DNA of 6,739 nt from Planctomycetota bacterium (GCA_022561255.1 JADFRO010000168.1:1-6739); one strand, 5' to 3'. Counted from the first letter of the stretch, positions 1 to 5,898 are shown. Notes: generated by a model from the sequence alone, not told the origin. Numbers and translations are program-made.

Positions 1-792
1 GCCGTGGAAGTTTTTCCCGAGCATCGAATCGACGCCCCACCCTTTGACCGTGGTGGCGACGATGGCAACGGGCTTCTCCGAAGTCCTGGCTGCGGAAAAC
101 GCCTCGTCGAGTTCGTCGGGGTTGTGGCCGTCAACGCGGATCACCCGCCAGTTGTACGCGGCTGCCTTCGCTGCGATAACGTCCGCGGATTGCTGATGCG
201 AGACAGCGGCCGCCTGCCCGTAACCGTTACAACTGAAAATGGCGCAGACGTTGTTGAGCTTTTGGTCAACGATAAAATCGGCTGCCTCCCAAACCTGTCC
301 CTCGCGCGATTCGCCGTCACCGATGATGCAGTAGATTCGCTTGTCGATTCCGTCGGCGCGAGCGGCGAGCGCAAGACCCGCAGCCACCGACAGTCCCTGA
401 CCGAGCGAACCGGTGGCGGCATCGAAGAACGGGAAACCCTCAGCCGGGTTGGGATGGCCGTCCAAAACGCTGTCCAACTCGCGCAATGTCGCGAGATCGT
501 CGATCGTTAGCGTGCGACCCTCGCTTGGGTTCTTCCCAACCGTCCCGCCGAGGTCGGCGTAGGCTGCGTAGACGATCGGAACGGCATGTCCGATGGACAA
601 GACAAGTCGATCACTGGCGACGTTCCACGGATTCGCGGGGTCGAAACGCATCTGCCGGTACATCAATTCGACTACGATATGAGCGATTGCGAGGGCGCTG
701 GACGGATGACCTGATCCCGCGGCGCTGGTCATGCGCATCACGTGCTGACCGAGCTGCACAGCCTTGGCATGAACCGTACTGGAATGTGACAC
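1..792 (-). CDS. tkt: Transketolase, N-terminal part (truncated by window edge)
   Basis: Transketolase moves two-carbon ketol units between sugar phosphates in the non-oxidative pentose phosphate pathway, using thiamine pyrophosphate (TPP) in the cytoplasm. The 264 visible residues are the pyrophosphate-binding domain. They include TSAAGSGHPSSA (22-33), SIGHAVP (66-72) with the catalytic-type His69, LDGHP (110-114), ATGSLGQGL (126-134), and the TPP/metal motif GDGES (158-162) ending at Asn189. The spacing and motifs such as GYGQ (190-193) and VDGHNPDEL resemble animal transketolase (about 620 residues) more than the E. coli TktA type. The start is GTG at 792, with GGAG (802-805) 9 nt upstream and homology beginning right after it. 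The gene continues beyond base 1. Ile67 replaces the Lys or Asn I recall at this position in other transketolases. The identification is firm; the substrate range is not determined by sequence. Confidence 0.95.
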   Translation of the reverse strand, partial: MSHSSTVHAKAVQLGQHVMRMTSAAGSGHPSSALAIAHIVVELMYRQMRFDPANPWNVASDRLVLSIGHAVPIVYAAYADLGGTVGKNPSEGRTLTIDDLATLRELDSVLDGHPNPAEGFPFFDAATGSLGQGLSVAAGLALAARADGIDKRIYCIIGDGESREGQVWEAADFIVDQKLNNVCAIFSCNGYGQAAAVSHQQSADVIAAKAAAYNWRVIRVDGHNPDELDEAFSAARTSEKPVAIVATTVKGWGVDSMLGKNFHG

Positions 793-1043
793 AGGTATAG
801 TCTCCGGGGATGTCGTTGCGATCGTCACGTTGAAAAAGGCCTCCGTATTTCGATGATGAATCGGTGAACCAACGCGTGCGAAAGGTAGCGAGTTGCCGTC
901 GTCCGAGCAAGGGACGCACCGGCGATACGGGCTCGAACTTTCGGGCGGACGGGCGTCTCCTTTGTGACTCTCGCGCTAATCACAGACACGCCGTCGGCGA
1001 GTGGCTGTGACAGCGCGAGTGGAGCGAGTCCCGATTTCAGAAA
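793..1043. other. Intergenic stretch without a convincing gene
   Basis: This is the right-hand half of the gap upstream of tkt. Open frames exist on both strands, but none shows a recognisable domain, a good ribosome binding site or plausible protein composition. I see no strong sigma-70 promoter for tkt in the part next to its start. The only structure I note is a repeated GCGAGTGG around 993-1022, close to the repeat element that follows. Confidence 0.5.
802..805 (-). promoter_or_regulatory. Ribosome binding site of tkt
   Basis: GGAG on the minus strand, 9 nt before the GTG at 792. It supports this GTG over the in-frame ATG codons about 18-20 residues further in, which would cut into the conserved N-terminal helix. 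Confidence 0.6.
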
Positions 1044-1104
1044 GGTTGTCTCACTTTCGTCCCCCCTTACCAACGGTTGTCTCACTTTCGTCCCCCCTTA
1101 CCAA
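1044..1104. repeat. 30-bp perfect direct repeat in tandem
   Basis: Two identical 30-bp units lie at 1044-1073 and 1075-1104 with one base between them (period 31). Each begins GGTTGTCTCACTTTCG and ends CCCCCCTTACCAA. The second copy runs straight into the left hairpin of the element at 1092-1173, so the duplication probably copied the edge of that element. Confidence 0.9.
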
Positions 1105-1173
1105 GGGGGGACTACAGGGGGGTCTGTGACGTCCTGCAAGAACCTCCCCCGACCCCTCCTTGGTAAGGAGGGG
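1092..1173. repeat. REP/MITE-like element: two related hairpins in inverted orientation
   Basis: The left hairpin has 8-bp arms CCCCCCTT (1092-1099) and AAGGGGGG (1103-1110) with loop acc. The right hairpin has 9-bp arms CCCCTCCTT (1153-1161) and AAGGAGGGG (1165-1173) with loop ggt. The core CCTTACCAAGG of the left is the reverse complement of CCTTGGTAAGG in the right. G-rich and C-rich blocks (1117-1122 and 1145-1150) also face each other, so the whole is an imperfect inverted repeat. No transposase is encoded. It resembles non-autonomous dispersed elements; neither hairpin is followed by a T-tract, so terminator activity is unlikely. Confidence 0.75.
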
Positions 1174-1206
1174 AGAAAAAGTCGAACGACCTTTACAGAA
1201 ACGGCA

Positions 1207-2007
1207 CTACTCGCCGGTGAACTTCGGCGAGCGTTTTTCGAGGAACGCAGCCACGCCTTCGCGATGGTCCTTCGTTTTTCCGGCGGTGGTTTGCAGCATG
1301 GCCTCGTAGTCCAACTGGCCCGCGAGATCGTTCGACCAAGCCGCGTTGATCGCTCGTTTCGTCAGTCCGATCCCACGCGGAGGCAGCGAGGCGAGCTTCC
1401 GGGCGAGCTTGGCCGTCGCCTCGGCAAGCTGCTCGTCCGGGGCGACTTGGTTGACCAGTCCGATTCGCAGAGCTTCCTCCGCCTTGATCTTCCGCCCCGT
1501 CCAGGCCATTTCCAGCGCACGGGAAACGCCGATGAGCCTCGGGAGCATGAACGTGCTGCCCGAATCCGGCACGAGTCCGACGTGAATGAAGGCCTGGATA
1601 AAGCTCGCCGATTCGGCGGCGATGCGCAGGTCAGCTGCGAGAGCTAAACTGCAACCCGCTCCGGCGGCGACGCCGTTGACGGATGCGATGACCGGTTTTT
1701 CCATCGTGCGGAGCTTGACGATCAGCGGGTTGTAGAACTTGCGCAGGTGATGACCCAGCTCGATCGGATCGTCGGTCTTGTAACGCTCAGCGACGTCGGC
1801 CAAATCCTGCCCGGCGGAGAAACCGCGTCCTTGGCCCGTTAGTACGAGGCAACGAACGCTCTTGTCCTTCTCCGCGGCGCGCACGGCCTGGCCGAGTTCC
1901 TTAAGCAACTCGGTATTGAACGCGTTGAGAACGTCGGGACGGTTCAGTGTGATGGTTCGGACGCCGCTGTCGTCCGAGGTGATGATCGTCTGCAGGTCCG
2001 TCGCCAC
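1207..2007 (-). CDS. paaG: PaaG-like enoyl-CoA hydratase/isomerase
   Basis: A crotonase-superfamily protein of 266 residues, close to E. coli PaaG (262), which isomerises the epoxide of phenylacetyl-CoA to an oxepin-CoA in aerobic phenylacetate breakdown. Visible elements are LNRPDVLNAFN (21-31), the oxyanion-hole loops FSAGQDL (63-69) and NGVAAGAGCSLA (111-122), and GLVPDSGSTFMLPR (144-157). Asp148 sits where PaaG has its catalytic Asp, and Glu is absent at both hydratase positions. The protein ends KRSPKFTGE, as PaaG does (KRSPQFTGK in E. coli). The start is GTG at 2007, chosen for the AAGGAG 7 nt upstream; an upstream GTG at 2055 has no such support and adds an unconserved tail. It is last in the crotonase cluster, 120 nt after the PaaF-like gene. 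Family membership is firm. The exact substrate is inferred, since related isomerases act on other CoA esters. Confidence 0.85.
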   Translation of the reverse strand: MATDLQTIITSDDSGVRTITLNRPDVLNAFNTELLKELGQAVRAAEKDKSVRCLVLTGQGRGFSAGQDLADVAERYKTDDPIELGHHLRKFYNPLIVKLRTMEKPVIASVNGVAAGAGCSLALAADLRIAAESASFIQAFIHVGLVPDSGSTFMLPRLIGVSRALEMAWTGRKIKAEEALRIGLVNQVAPDEQLAEATAKLARKLASLPPRGIGLTKRAINAAWSNDLAGQLDYEAMLQTTAGKTKDHREGVAAFLEKRSPKFTGE

Positions 2008-2014
2008 GATCTTG

Positions 2015-2023
2015 CTCCTTCTT
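2015..2023 (-). promoter_or_regulatory. Ribosome binding site deciding the paaG-like start
   Basis: AAGAAGGAG on the minus strand with 7 nt to the GTG at 2007. It is the strongest Shine-Dalgarno in the window and fixes the start 16 codons inside the longest open frame. Confidence 0.8.
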
Positions 2024-2073
2024 GTGATGTTGGAACGCGTGTAGCTCCGACCCACAACCGGTCCGAGACTTCG

Positions 2074-2091
2074 CGCGGGCTAAAGCCCGCG
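2074..2091 (+). repeat. Dispersed GC palindrome, copy 1
   Basis: Perfect 8-bp arms CGCGGGCT and AGCCCGCG around a 2-nt centre (aa), followed by GGCTCGG. It is one of four copies in this window (others at 5899, 6269 and 6330). It lies between the PaaF-like and PaaG-like genes, about 50 nt before the PaaG ribosome site. With no T-tract it is not an obvious terminator, but it could stabilise or pause the transcript. Confidence 0.85.
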
Positions 2092-2108
2092 GCTCGGATC
2101 CTGGAGGG

Positions 2109-2124
2109 GGAGGCCATCGCCTCC
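2109..2124. repeat. Short hairpin just after the paaF-like stop
   Basis: Arms GGAGGC (2109-2114) and GCCTCC (2119-2124) with a 4-nt loop, 3 nt past the TAG stop of the PaaF-like gene. There is no T-tract on the minus strand, so it is more likely part of the repeat-rich spacer than an intrinsic terminator. Confidence 0.5.
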
Positions 2125-2127
2125 GCG

Positions 2128-2898
2128 CTAACGCCCCTTGAAATCCGGTTTGCGCTTCTCCGTAAAGGCCTTCATGCCCTCTTTTTGATCCTCCGTCGCG
2201 AACAAGGCGTAGAAGGCTTTACGCTCGAACTCCAGCCCGGCGCTGAGGGTCATTTCGTCGACGGCTAGCACCGCTTCTTTGCCGGCTTTAAGAGCAAGCG
2301 GCGGCATGGATGCGATCGTATGGGCGAGCTGCATGGCCTCGTCGAGGAACTGTTCTTTCGATACGACCTTCGTAACCAAGCCGGCGTCGAACGCTTCCTG
2401 CGCCGACATGAACCGGCCGGTCAGAATCATTTCCATCGCACGGAATTTTCCGATCGCTCTTGTGAGCCGTTGGGTTCCGCCGGCACCTGGAATGACGCCG
2501 ATCTTGATTTCCGGCTGACCAAACTGGGCTGATTCCGACGCGACGATCATGTCGCAGTGCATGGCCAGCTCGCATCCGCCGCCGAGGGCGAATCCGCTAA
2601 CGGCGGCGATGATCGGTTTGCGAACGGCCGCGACGCGTTTCCACCGGGCGAGGTTGTTTCGCTCGCTCATGTCGACGACGGACGCGTCGGCCATTTCGCC
2701 GATGTCGGCCCCGGCGGCGAACGCTCGCTCACTGCCCGCGATGACGATGACGTGGATGTTCTTGTCCTTGTCGAACGCCTCAAGCCGTGCAATGAGTTGA
2801 TCCATCAGCTCGATGTTGAGGGCGTTTAACACCTCGGGTCGATTCAGCGTGCATACGCCGACGTGGCCGTCTGTTTTGGAGAGAATGAAATCGCTCAT
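2128..2898 (-). CDS. paaF: PaaF-like enoyl-CoA hydratase
   Basis: A 256-residue crotonase that adds water across a 2,3-enoyl-CoA double bond. It matches E. coli PaaF (2,3-dehydroadipyl-CoA hydratase, 255 residues) in length and along its whole course: LNRPEVLNALN (18-28), FAAGADIGEMA (60-70), GGGCELAMHCD (106-116) with Glu110, PEIKIGVIPGAGGTQRL with Glu130, and the ending KRKPDFKGR. Both catalytic Glu are present, so hydratase activity is likely. I chose the ATG at 2898 for its fit to family length; in-frame ATGs at 2925 and 2910 are possible, and none has a clear ribosome site. It starts 39 nt after the upstream crotonase stop, so coupling is plausible. It could equally serve fatty-acid or butyrate-type hydration; the PaaF assignment leans on similarity and on the PaaG-like neighbour. 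Confidence 0.85.
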   Translation of the reverse strand: MSDFILSKTDGHVGVCTLNRPEVLNALNIELMDQLIARLEAFDKDKNIHVIVIAGSERAFAAGADIGEMADASVVDMSERNNLARWKRVAAVRKPIIAAVSGFALGGGCELAMHCDMIVASESAQFGQPEIKIGVIPGAGGTQRLTRAIGKFRAMEMILTGRFMSAQEAFDAGLVTKVVSKEQFLDEAMQLAHTIASMPPLALKAGKEAVLAVDEMTLSAGLEFERKAFYALFATEDQKEGMKAFTEKRKPDFKGR

Positions 2899-2937
2899 GG
2901 TGGTCGCCATTGTGCGCAGAAGCATGCGGGCCGCAAC

Positions 2938-3792
2938 TTAGTGGACCTCCCTCCGCACCTTTTCGTAATCCACCGGTCGCTTCTCGACAAACGCGTCGAT
3001 GCCTTCATGCACCTCGCTGGACAGGTTGTGGAGTGAGAGCCAGTCGCGGGCGTGGCCGATCGTCTGGTGCCAGGAGAAATCGCGCCAGAAGTTGAGTTGC
3101 TGCTTCGTATAACGCGTACACTCCGGCAGCTTGTCGATTAGCTTCTGACACATTACGTCGACGGCTTCATCCAGCTTGGAACGCGGAACGACCTGATTGA
3201 CCAGGCCCCACTCCAGCGCCTTGGCCACCGGAATGTCCTCGCAGAGCAACAGGATTTCCCTCGCTCGCCGGTCGCCTACGATTAGGGGCAGAAACTGCGT
3301 TGCCCCACCGGCTGCTACACTGCCGCGTGCGGCTCCGACCTGTTTGATGATGATGTCGTCCGCTGCGATGGCCAGGTCGCACGACATGTTCATCTCATTG
3401 CCACCGCCGACGACCATGCCGTTGAGTCTGGCGACGGTCGGCTTGCCGATGTTGCGAAGCTTTTCGTGGACCTCGATGAACGCGCCCATCCACTTCCAAT
3501 AGGCTGCGGGTTTGCCCAGGCACTGCTCTTTTTGCTCTTTGAGGTCCGCGCCGGTGCAGAAAGCACGATCGCCCGCGCCGGTCAGCACCATCACCCGAAT
3601 CTGATCGTCCCACGAGACGTCTTCAAACGCTTGCGAAAGCTCTCGAAGGGCTGGAAAGTTTAGACAGTTGAGCACGTCAGGCCGATTCATGACGACCGTC
3701 GCTCGGTGCCCATCCTTTGTGTATACGATGTGCTTGAAGTCGAACGACTCCGCTGGTTTCGCTTCGGGGAAGTTCATTTCTGGTCGATCCAT
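2938..3792 (-). CDS. MenB/BamA-like crotonase of unknown substrate
   Basis: A 284-residue crotonase-fold CoA-ester enzyme. It shows MNRPDVLNCLN (35-45), FCTGADLKEQ (78-87), RLNGMVVGGGNEMNMSCD (122-139), a glycine/alanine-rich stretch GSVAAGGATQFLPLIVG (157-173), and EWGLVNQVVP. The first crotonase Glu is kept (Glu133). The second falls on Gly153, and the Asp of PaaG and MenB falls on Ala161. FLPLIVG and the long C-terminal tail recall 6-oxocyclohexene-carbonyl-CoA hydrolase (BamA) and MenB, but the match is partial, so the reaction could be hydrolysis, ring opening, lyase or isomerase chemistry. The start is ATG at 3792, 7 nt after the DUF2237 stop. The same frame stays open to 3948, but that extension is Arg/Ser-rich and lies antiparallel to nothing conserved, being simply the DUF2237 gene read in another frame. 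An ATG at 3777 is an alternative. Confidence 0.85.
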   Translation of the reverse strand: MDRPEMNFPEAKPAESFDFKHIVYTKDGHRATVVMNRPDVLNCLNFPALRELSQAFEDVSWDDQIRVMVLTGAGDRAFCTGADLKEQKEQCLGKPAAYWKWMGAFIEVHEKLRNIGKPTVARLNGMVVGGGNEMNMSCDLAIAADDIIIKQVGAARGSVAAGGATQFLPLIVGDRRAREILLLCEDIPVAKALEWGLVNQVVPRSKLDEAVDVMCQKLIDKLPECTRYTKQQLNFWRDFSWHQTIGHARDWLSLHNLSSEVHEGIDAFVEKRPVDYEKVRREVH

Positions 3793-3799
3793 GGCTGGG

Positions 3800-4171
3800 C
3801 TATCCGCTGCTAAAGGCGTGTTCGTGAAGATCTTCGAGTGAGACGAACTCGATCGTCGAAATATGCGTCGCCTCGAGAACAACCGGCGGCGCGACGCCCT
3901 CGGCGAACGCTTCCTTCCATCGCTCCACGCACAAACACCACTGGTCACCGGGTCGCAAGCCCGGAAAGCCGTTTTCAGGCGTGGGAGTGGAAAGGTCGTT
4001 ACCGCGCCTGCGTGAAAAGGCCAGGAACTCTTCGGTCATGCGCGCGCAAACGATGTGCAGAGCGAAGTCATCCCCGCGGGTATCGCAGCGACCGTTACGA
4101 TAGAAACCCGTCATCGGATCCGTGCAACAGCCCTGCAGTTCCGTCCCCAGCACGTTCTTTGCAATGCGCAT
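3800..4171 (-). CDS. DUF2237 family protein
   Basis: A 123-residue protein recognisable as DUF2237 from NVLGTELQGCCTDPMTGFYR (6-25), VCARMTEEFLAFSRRRGNDL (41-60), FPGLRPGDQWCLCVERW (69-85), APPVVLEATH and the C-terminal SLEDL. The family has no established function that I know of. Six cysteines are seen: 15, 16, 29, 42, 79 and 81. The C-x-C in WCLC and the paired Cys15-Cys16 could bind a metal or undergo redox change, which is speculation. No signal peptide or membrane segment is visible, so it is probably cytoplasmic. The start ATG at 4171 is 21 nt after the EthD stop with only a weak GGA upstream. It lies inside the acyl-CoA cluster, but nothing in its sequence links it to CoA chemistry. 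Confidence 0.9.
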   Translation of the reverse strand: MRIAKNVLGTELQGCCTDPMTGFYRNGRCDTRGDDFALHIVCARMTEEFLAFSRRRGNDLSTPTPENGFPGLRPGDQWCLCVERWKEAFAEGVAPPVVLEATHISTIEFVSLEDLHEHAFSSG

Positions 4172-4192
4172 GTTACGTCAATTCCGTTCGGT

Positions 4193-4495
4193 TCATTCGT
4201 CAACGTCGACGAACATCATGTGAAGGATGTCGCCGGCGAAGCCCATGACGTCTTTGGCAGCGGCTTTGCCTTCGTCGCTGCCGAGGGCAGCCATCATCGC
4301 GGCCTTATCCTCGAAGTAACATTCAGCCATCATGTAGTACTTCGCCTCTCCGCCGGGTGAGCCGGTCACGTGCGAGACTTCGAGTTTCTTAAGCCCAGGC
4401 ATCTTCCGCGCGAGCGGCGCGTGAATCTCCCGGTAGTGCTGCTCGAACGCGGAGACGTCGGCTGGCTTCTTGTAGAGCACAACGAGTTTGACCAT
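4193..4495 (-). CDS. EthD family protein
   Basis: A 100-residue member of the EthD family, small dimeric alpha+beta-barrel proteins named after a gene needed for ethyl tert-butyl ether breakdown and often found in catabolic clusters. Typical features are the N-terminal strand MVKLVVLYKKP, the helix FEQHYREIHAPLARKMPGL (17-35) with the HxxxHxPL-like pattern, KYYMMAECYFED, and MMAALGSDEGKAAAKDV followed by a last strand HMMFVDV. Length is normal for the family. The ATG at 4495 follows the thioesterase stop by 5 nt, and its ribosome site lies inside the thioesterase reading frame, so translation is probably coupled. A catalytic role is unproven; it may act as an accessory or small-molecule-binding protein to the cluster enzymes. 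Confidence 0.9.
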   Translation of the reverse strand: MVKLVVLYKKPADVSAFEQHYREIHAPLARKMPGLKKLEVSHVTGSPGGEAKYYMMAECYFEDKAAMMAALGSDEGKAAAKDVMGFAGDILHMMFVDVDE

Positions 4496-4500
4496 CTGGT

Positions 4501-4899
4501 TCAGCTCCTTTCGATGTATTGTTTCAAGTGGTTCTTGTCCATGACGACCTGAATCTGCTTACCCTTAGCCAGTAACCGCTCCCCGTCAAACGCCGACAGT
4601 TCGCAGACGACACGGGCGTGGGAGTCGTGCGACACGTCGGTCAGTTGAGCCCTGATCCGAATGCTCTTGCCGACCCCGCACGGCGCGAGGTGATCGACGC
4701 TAACGTACGATCCAACCCCTTCTTCGTGGGCTTCGAGAAATTCCACAAGCACCTTGCGGGCAGCCACCTCGAACTGATGCGCGATCGTCCAGGTCGAGCA
4801 GCATCTGTGAATCACCTGCCCCTCGAAAACCGGGCACATGTCCTCCGCGACGGTAAACACGACTTCGCGGACGATACCACGTTCAAAGCCGGGTTTCAT
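4501..4899 (-). CDS. FlK-like hotdog-fold acyl-CoA thioesterase
   Basis: A 132-residue single-hotdog protein resembling fluoroacetyl-CoA thioesterase FlK and its relatives, which hydrolyse acyl-CoA to acid and CoA. It opens MKPGFERG; the central helix AHQFEVAARKVLVEFLEAH (40-58) is followed by VGSYVSVDHLAP (62-73) and paired strands to the C-terminus. Thr36, Glu44 and His70 have the same spacing as the FlK triad Thr42, Glu50 and His76, which supports an active enzyme. The start chosen is ATG at 4899, where the family similarity begins; a GTG at 4917 would add MRRNTK. Neither start has a strong ribosome site. It appears to be the first gene of the minus-strand cluster and may release stalled or toxic CoA esters from the pathway. 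The substrate cannot be read from the sequence. Confidence 0.85.
   Translation of the reverse strand: MKPGFERGIVREVVFTVAEDMCPVFEGQVIHRCCSTWTIAHQFEVAARKVLVEFLEAHEEGVGSYVSVDHLAPCGVGKSIRIRAQLTDVSHDSHARVVCELSAFDGERLLAKGKQIQVVMDKNHLKQYIERS
4505..4511 (-). promoter_or_regulatory. Ribosome binding site of the EthD gene inside the thioesterase CDS
   Basis: AAAGGAG on the minus strand, 9 nt before the EthD ATG. It overlaps the last codons (Ile-Glu-Arg-Ser) of the thioesterase gene, an arrangement that favours translational coupling. Confidence 0.75.
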
Positions 4900-4955
4900 T
4901 TTAGTATTCCGTCGCACATGGGTTGACGGGTTTTTCCGAACGCCTTCTGCGGAGA

Positions 4956-5026
4956 GTGACGATCCCGTGAGGGAGCGACCACGCGCTCCTTAGCTTATCT
5001 CCAATCGTCCGCTCCCTCACGGTCAC
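4956..5026. repeat. Inverted repeat between divergent genes
   Basis: Perfect 13-bp arms CCGTGAGGGAGCG (4965-4977) and CGCTCCCTCACGG (5010-5022) flank 32 nt. GTGAC (4956-4960) and GTCAC (5022-5026) extend the match with a bulge. A third fragment CGCTCC (4984-4989) can pair with GGAGCG (4972-4977), giving an alternative smaller hairpin. It sits between the thioesterase start (minus) and the exported-protein promoter (plus). It may be a dispersed repeat or a regulatory structure; no T-tract follows on either side. I see no confident promoter for the minus-strand cluster in 4900-5116. Confidence 0.75.
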
Positions 5027-5116
5027 AGCTCTGTTCAATCCCGCTCGTCCAACACCGTGGCGACCATCTTACCGGGCAGTCTAGCCGCGCTCGGTCGTGT
5101 GGGCAAAGGCGCCGGG

Positions 5117-5144
5117 TTGACAGAGCAGTGTTGCGCGCTAGAAT
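5117..5144 (+). promoter_or_regulatory. Sigma-70-type promoter for the exported-protein gene
   Basis: TTGACA (5117-5122), 16-nt spacer, TAGAAT (5139-5144): a perfect -35 box and a one-mismatch -10 box. The predicted start of transcription, about 7 nt after the -10, falls at roughly 5151-5153, on or next to the GTG start codon at 5153. This would give a leaderless message. It may also drive rpmA further downstream. Confidence 0.7.
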
Positions 5145-5152
5145 GCGGGGTT

Positions 5153-5794
5153 GTGAATACTCTGGCCCGTTCCATCCTTTTCGTCGGTTTGACCGCTTCC
5201 GCGGTGACGGCTGCTCCGCGCGCGGGAATCGTCGGCAAGGCTTGGGAGCTCGACTTCAGCTTTTTCGATCCGCAGCGCATCCGTGTGAAGCTTCCGGGGG
5301 ACGATCGCTCGACGACGTTTTGGTACGTTCTGTATCGGGTAACCAATCGGACCGGTCAGGAGGTTCAGTTTTTTCCGTCGTTTCGGTTCGTCACCGACAC
5401 GCTGAAAGTTGTCATCGCCGGCGAGCAGATCAGCCCCAGCGTCTACCGGTACATCGCGGCACGACATCGAAAGGACTTCCCCTTCTTTGCCGAGCCGTCG
5501 AAGGTCGTTGGACCGCTGCTTCAGGGCGAGGCCAACGCTCGAACGTCGGCCGCTGTATTTCGCACGTTCGATCCGCGGGCCGGCAGCTTCAAGCTGTACG
5601 TTAGCGGGTTGTCCGGTGAGATCGAGCGGGTGAACAACCCCGTGTTCGATCCGACGCGTAAGGTGTCCGAAGATAATCAGCGATTTTTTCTTCTTCGACG
5701 CACGCTCGAAGTGACCTACGACCTGCCGGGTGATGAGACAACACGATCGTTCGCCACGCCACTTCGGCGATCGCGTGCATGGGTGATGAGGTAA
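5153..5794 (+). CDS. Exported protein of unknown function
   Basis: A 213-residue protein. The first 20 residues look like a signal peptide: Arg6, a hydrophobic core SILFVGLTASAV (7-18) and a VTA-A type cleavage site near residue 20. The mature part is rich in beta-type stretches with a WYVLYRVTNRTGQEVQFFPSF segment (57-77), PSVYRYI (95-101), VVGPLLQGEANAR (118-130), and FKLYVSGLSGEIE (146-158). The aromatic-VTN-TG motif and the GLSGE motif suggest a conserved extracellular beta-sandwich family. I recall similar uncharacterised planctomycete proteins but cannot name a domain. No membrane anchor follows the signal peptide, so it is likely periplasmic or secreted. GTG at 5153 is preferred because the promoter boxes lie inside the longer open frame that begins at GTG 5057, and because the signal peptide then begins the protein. 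It precedes rpmA by 160 nt. Confidence 0.75.
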   Translation: MNTLARSILFVGLTASAVTAAPRAGIVGKAWELDFSFFDPQRIRVKLPGDDRSTTFWYVLYRVTNRTGQEVQFFPSFRFVTDTLKVVIAGEQISPSVYRYIAARHRKDFPFFAEPSKVVGPLLQGEANARTSAAVFRTFDPRAGSFKLYVSGLSGEIERVNNPVFDPTRKVSEDNQRFFLLRRTLEVTYDLPGDETTRSFATPLRRSRAWVMR

Positions 5795-5806
5795 ATGGAC
5801 GCCGCC

Positions 5807-5842
5807 GCCGGTCGGATGGCCGGCGAGACGCGCTTGCTCGCC
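5807..5842 (+). other. Two overlapping, mutually exclusive hairpins after the exported-protein gene
   Basis: Hairpin A pairs GCCGGTC (5807-5813) with GGCCGGC (5818-5824), with loop ggat and one G-T pair. Hairpin B pairs GGCGAG (5822-5827) with CTCGCC (5837-5842). They share bases 5822-5824, so only one can form at a time. Neither is followed by a T-tract. They lie 13 nt after the stop codon, in the leader of any transcript entering rpmA. Confidence 0.45.
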
Positions 5843-5898
5843 TTGGGAAACGCGGCGAGTTGAATTCGCAATACGCCGCGACGACTCTGGTGAGTTCG

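Noticed and set aside
4..510. Plus-strand open frame of 168 codons at the left edge
   Set aside because: It is antisense to transketolase, whose minus-strand translation shows all the expected motifs.
825..1085. Possible small minus-strand gene upstream of tkt
   Set aside because: It starts inside the direct repeat, has no ribosome site and no recognisable motif; repeat-derived sequence explains it better.
1044..1104. Possible CRISPR-like repeats
   Set aside because: There are only two copies with a single base between them and no spacer; it is a tandem duplication.
1175..1194. Weak hairpin with a T-run on the minus strand after the PaaG-like gene
   Set aside because: The stem is AT-rich with a G-T pair, and the T-run is used in the stem itself, so it is too weak to call a terminator.
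964..1647. Long plus-strand open frame of 227 codons
   Set aside because: It lies antisense to the well-supported PaaG-like gene for most of its length and crosses the hairpin element. Its composition is Arg/Gly-rich with no domain.
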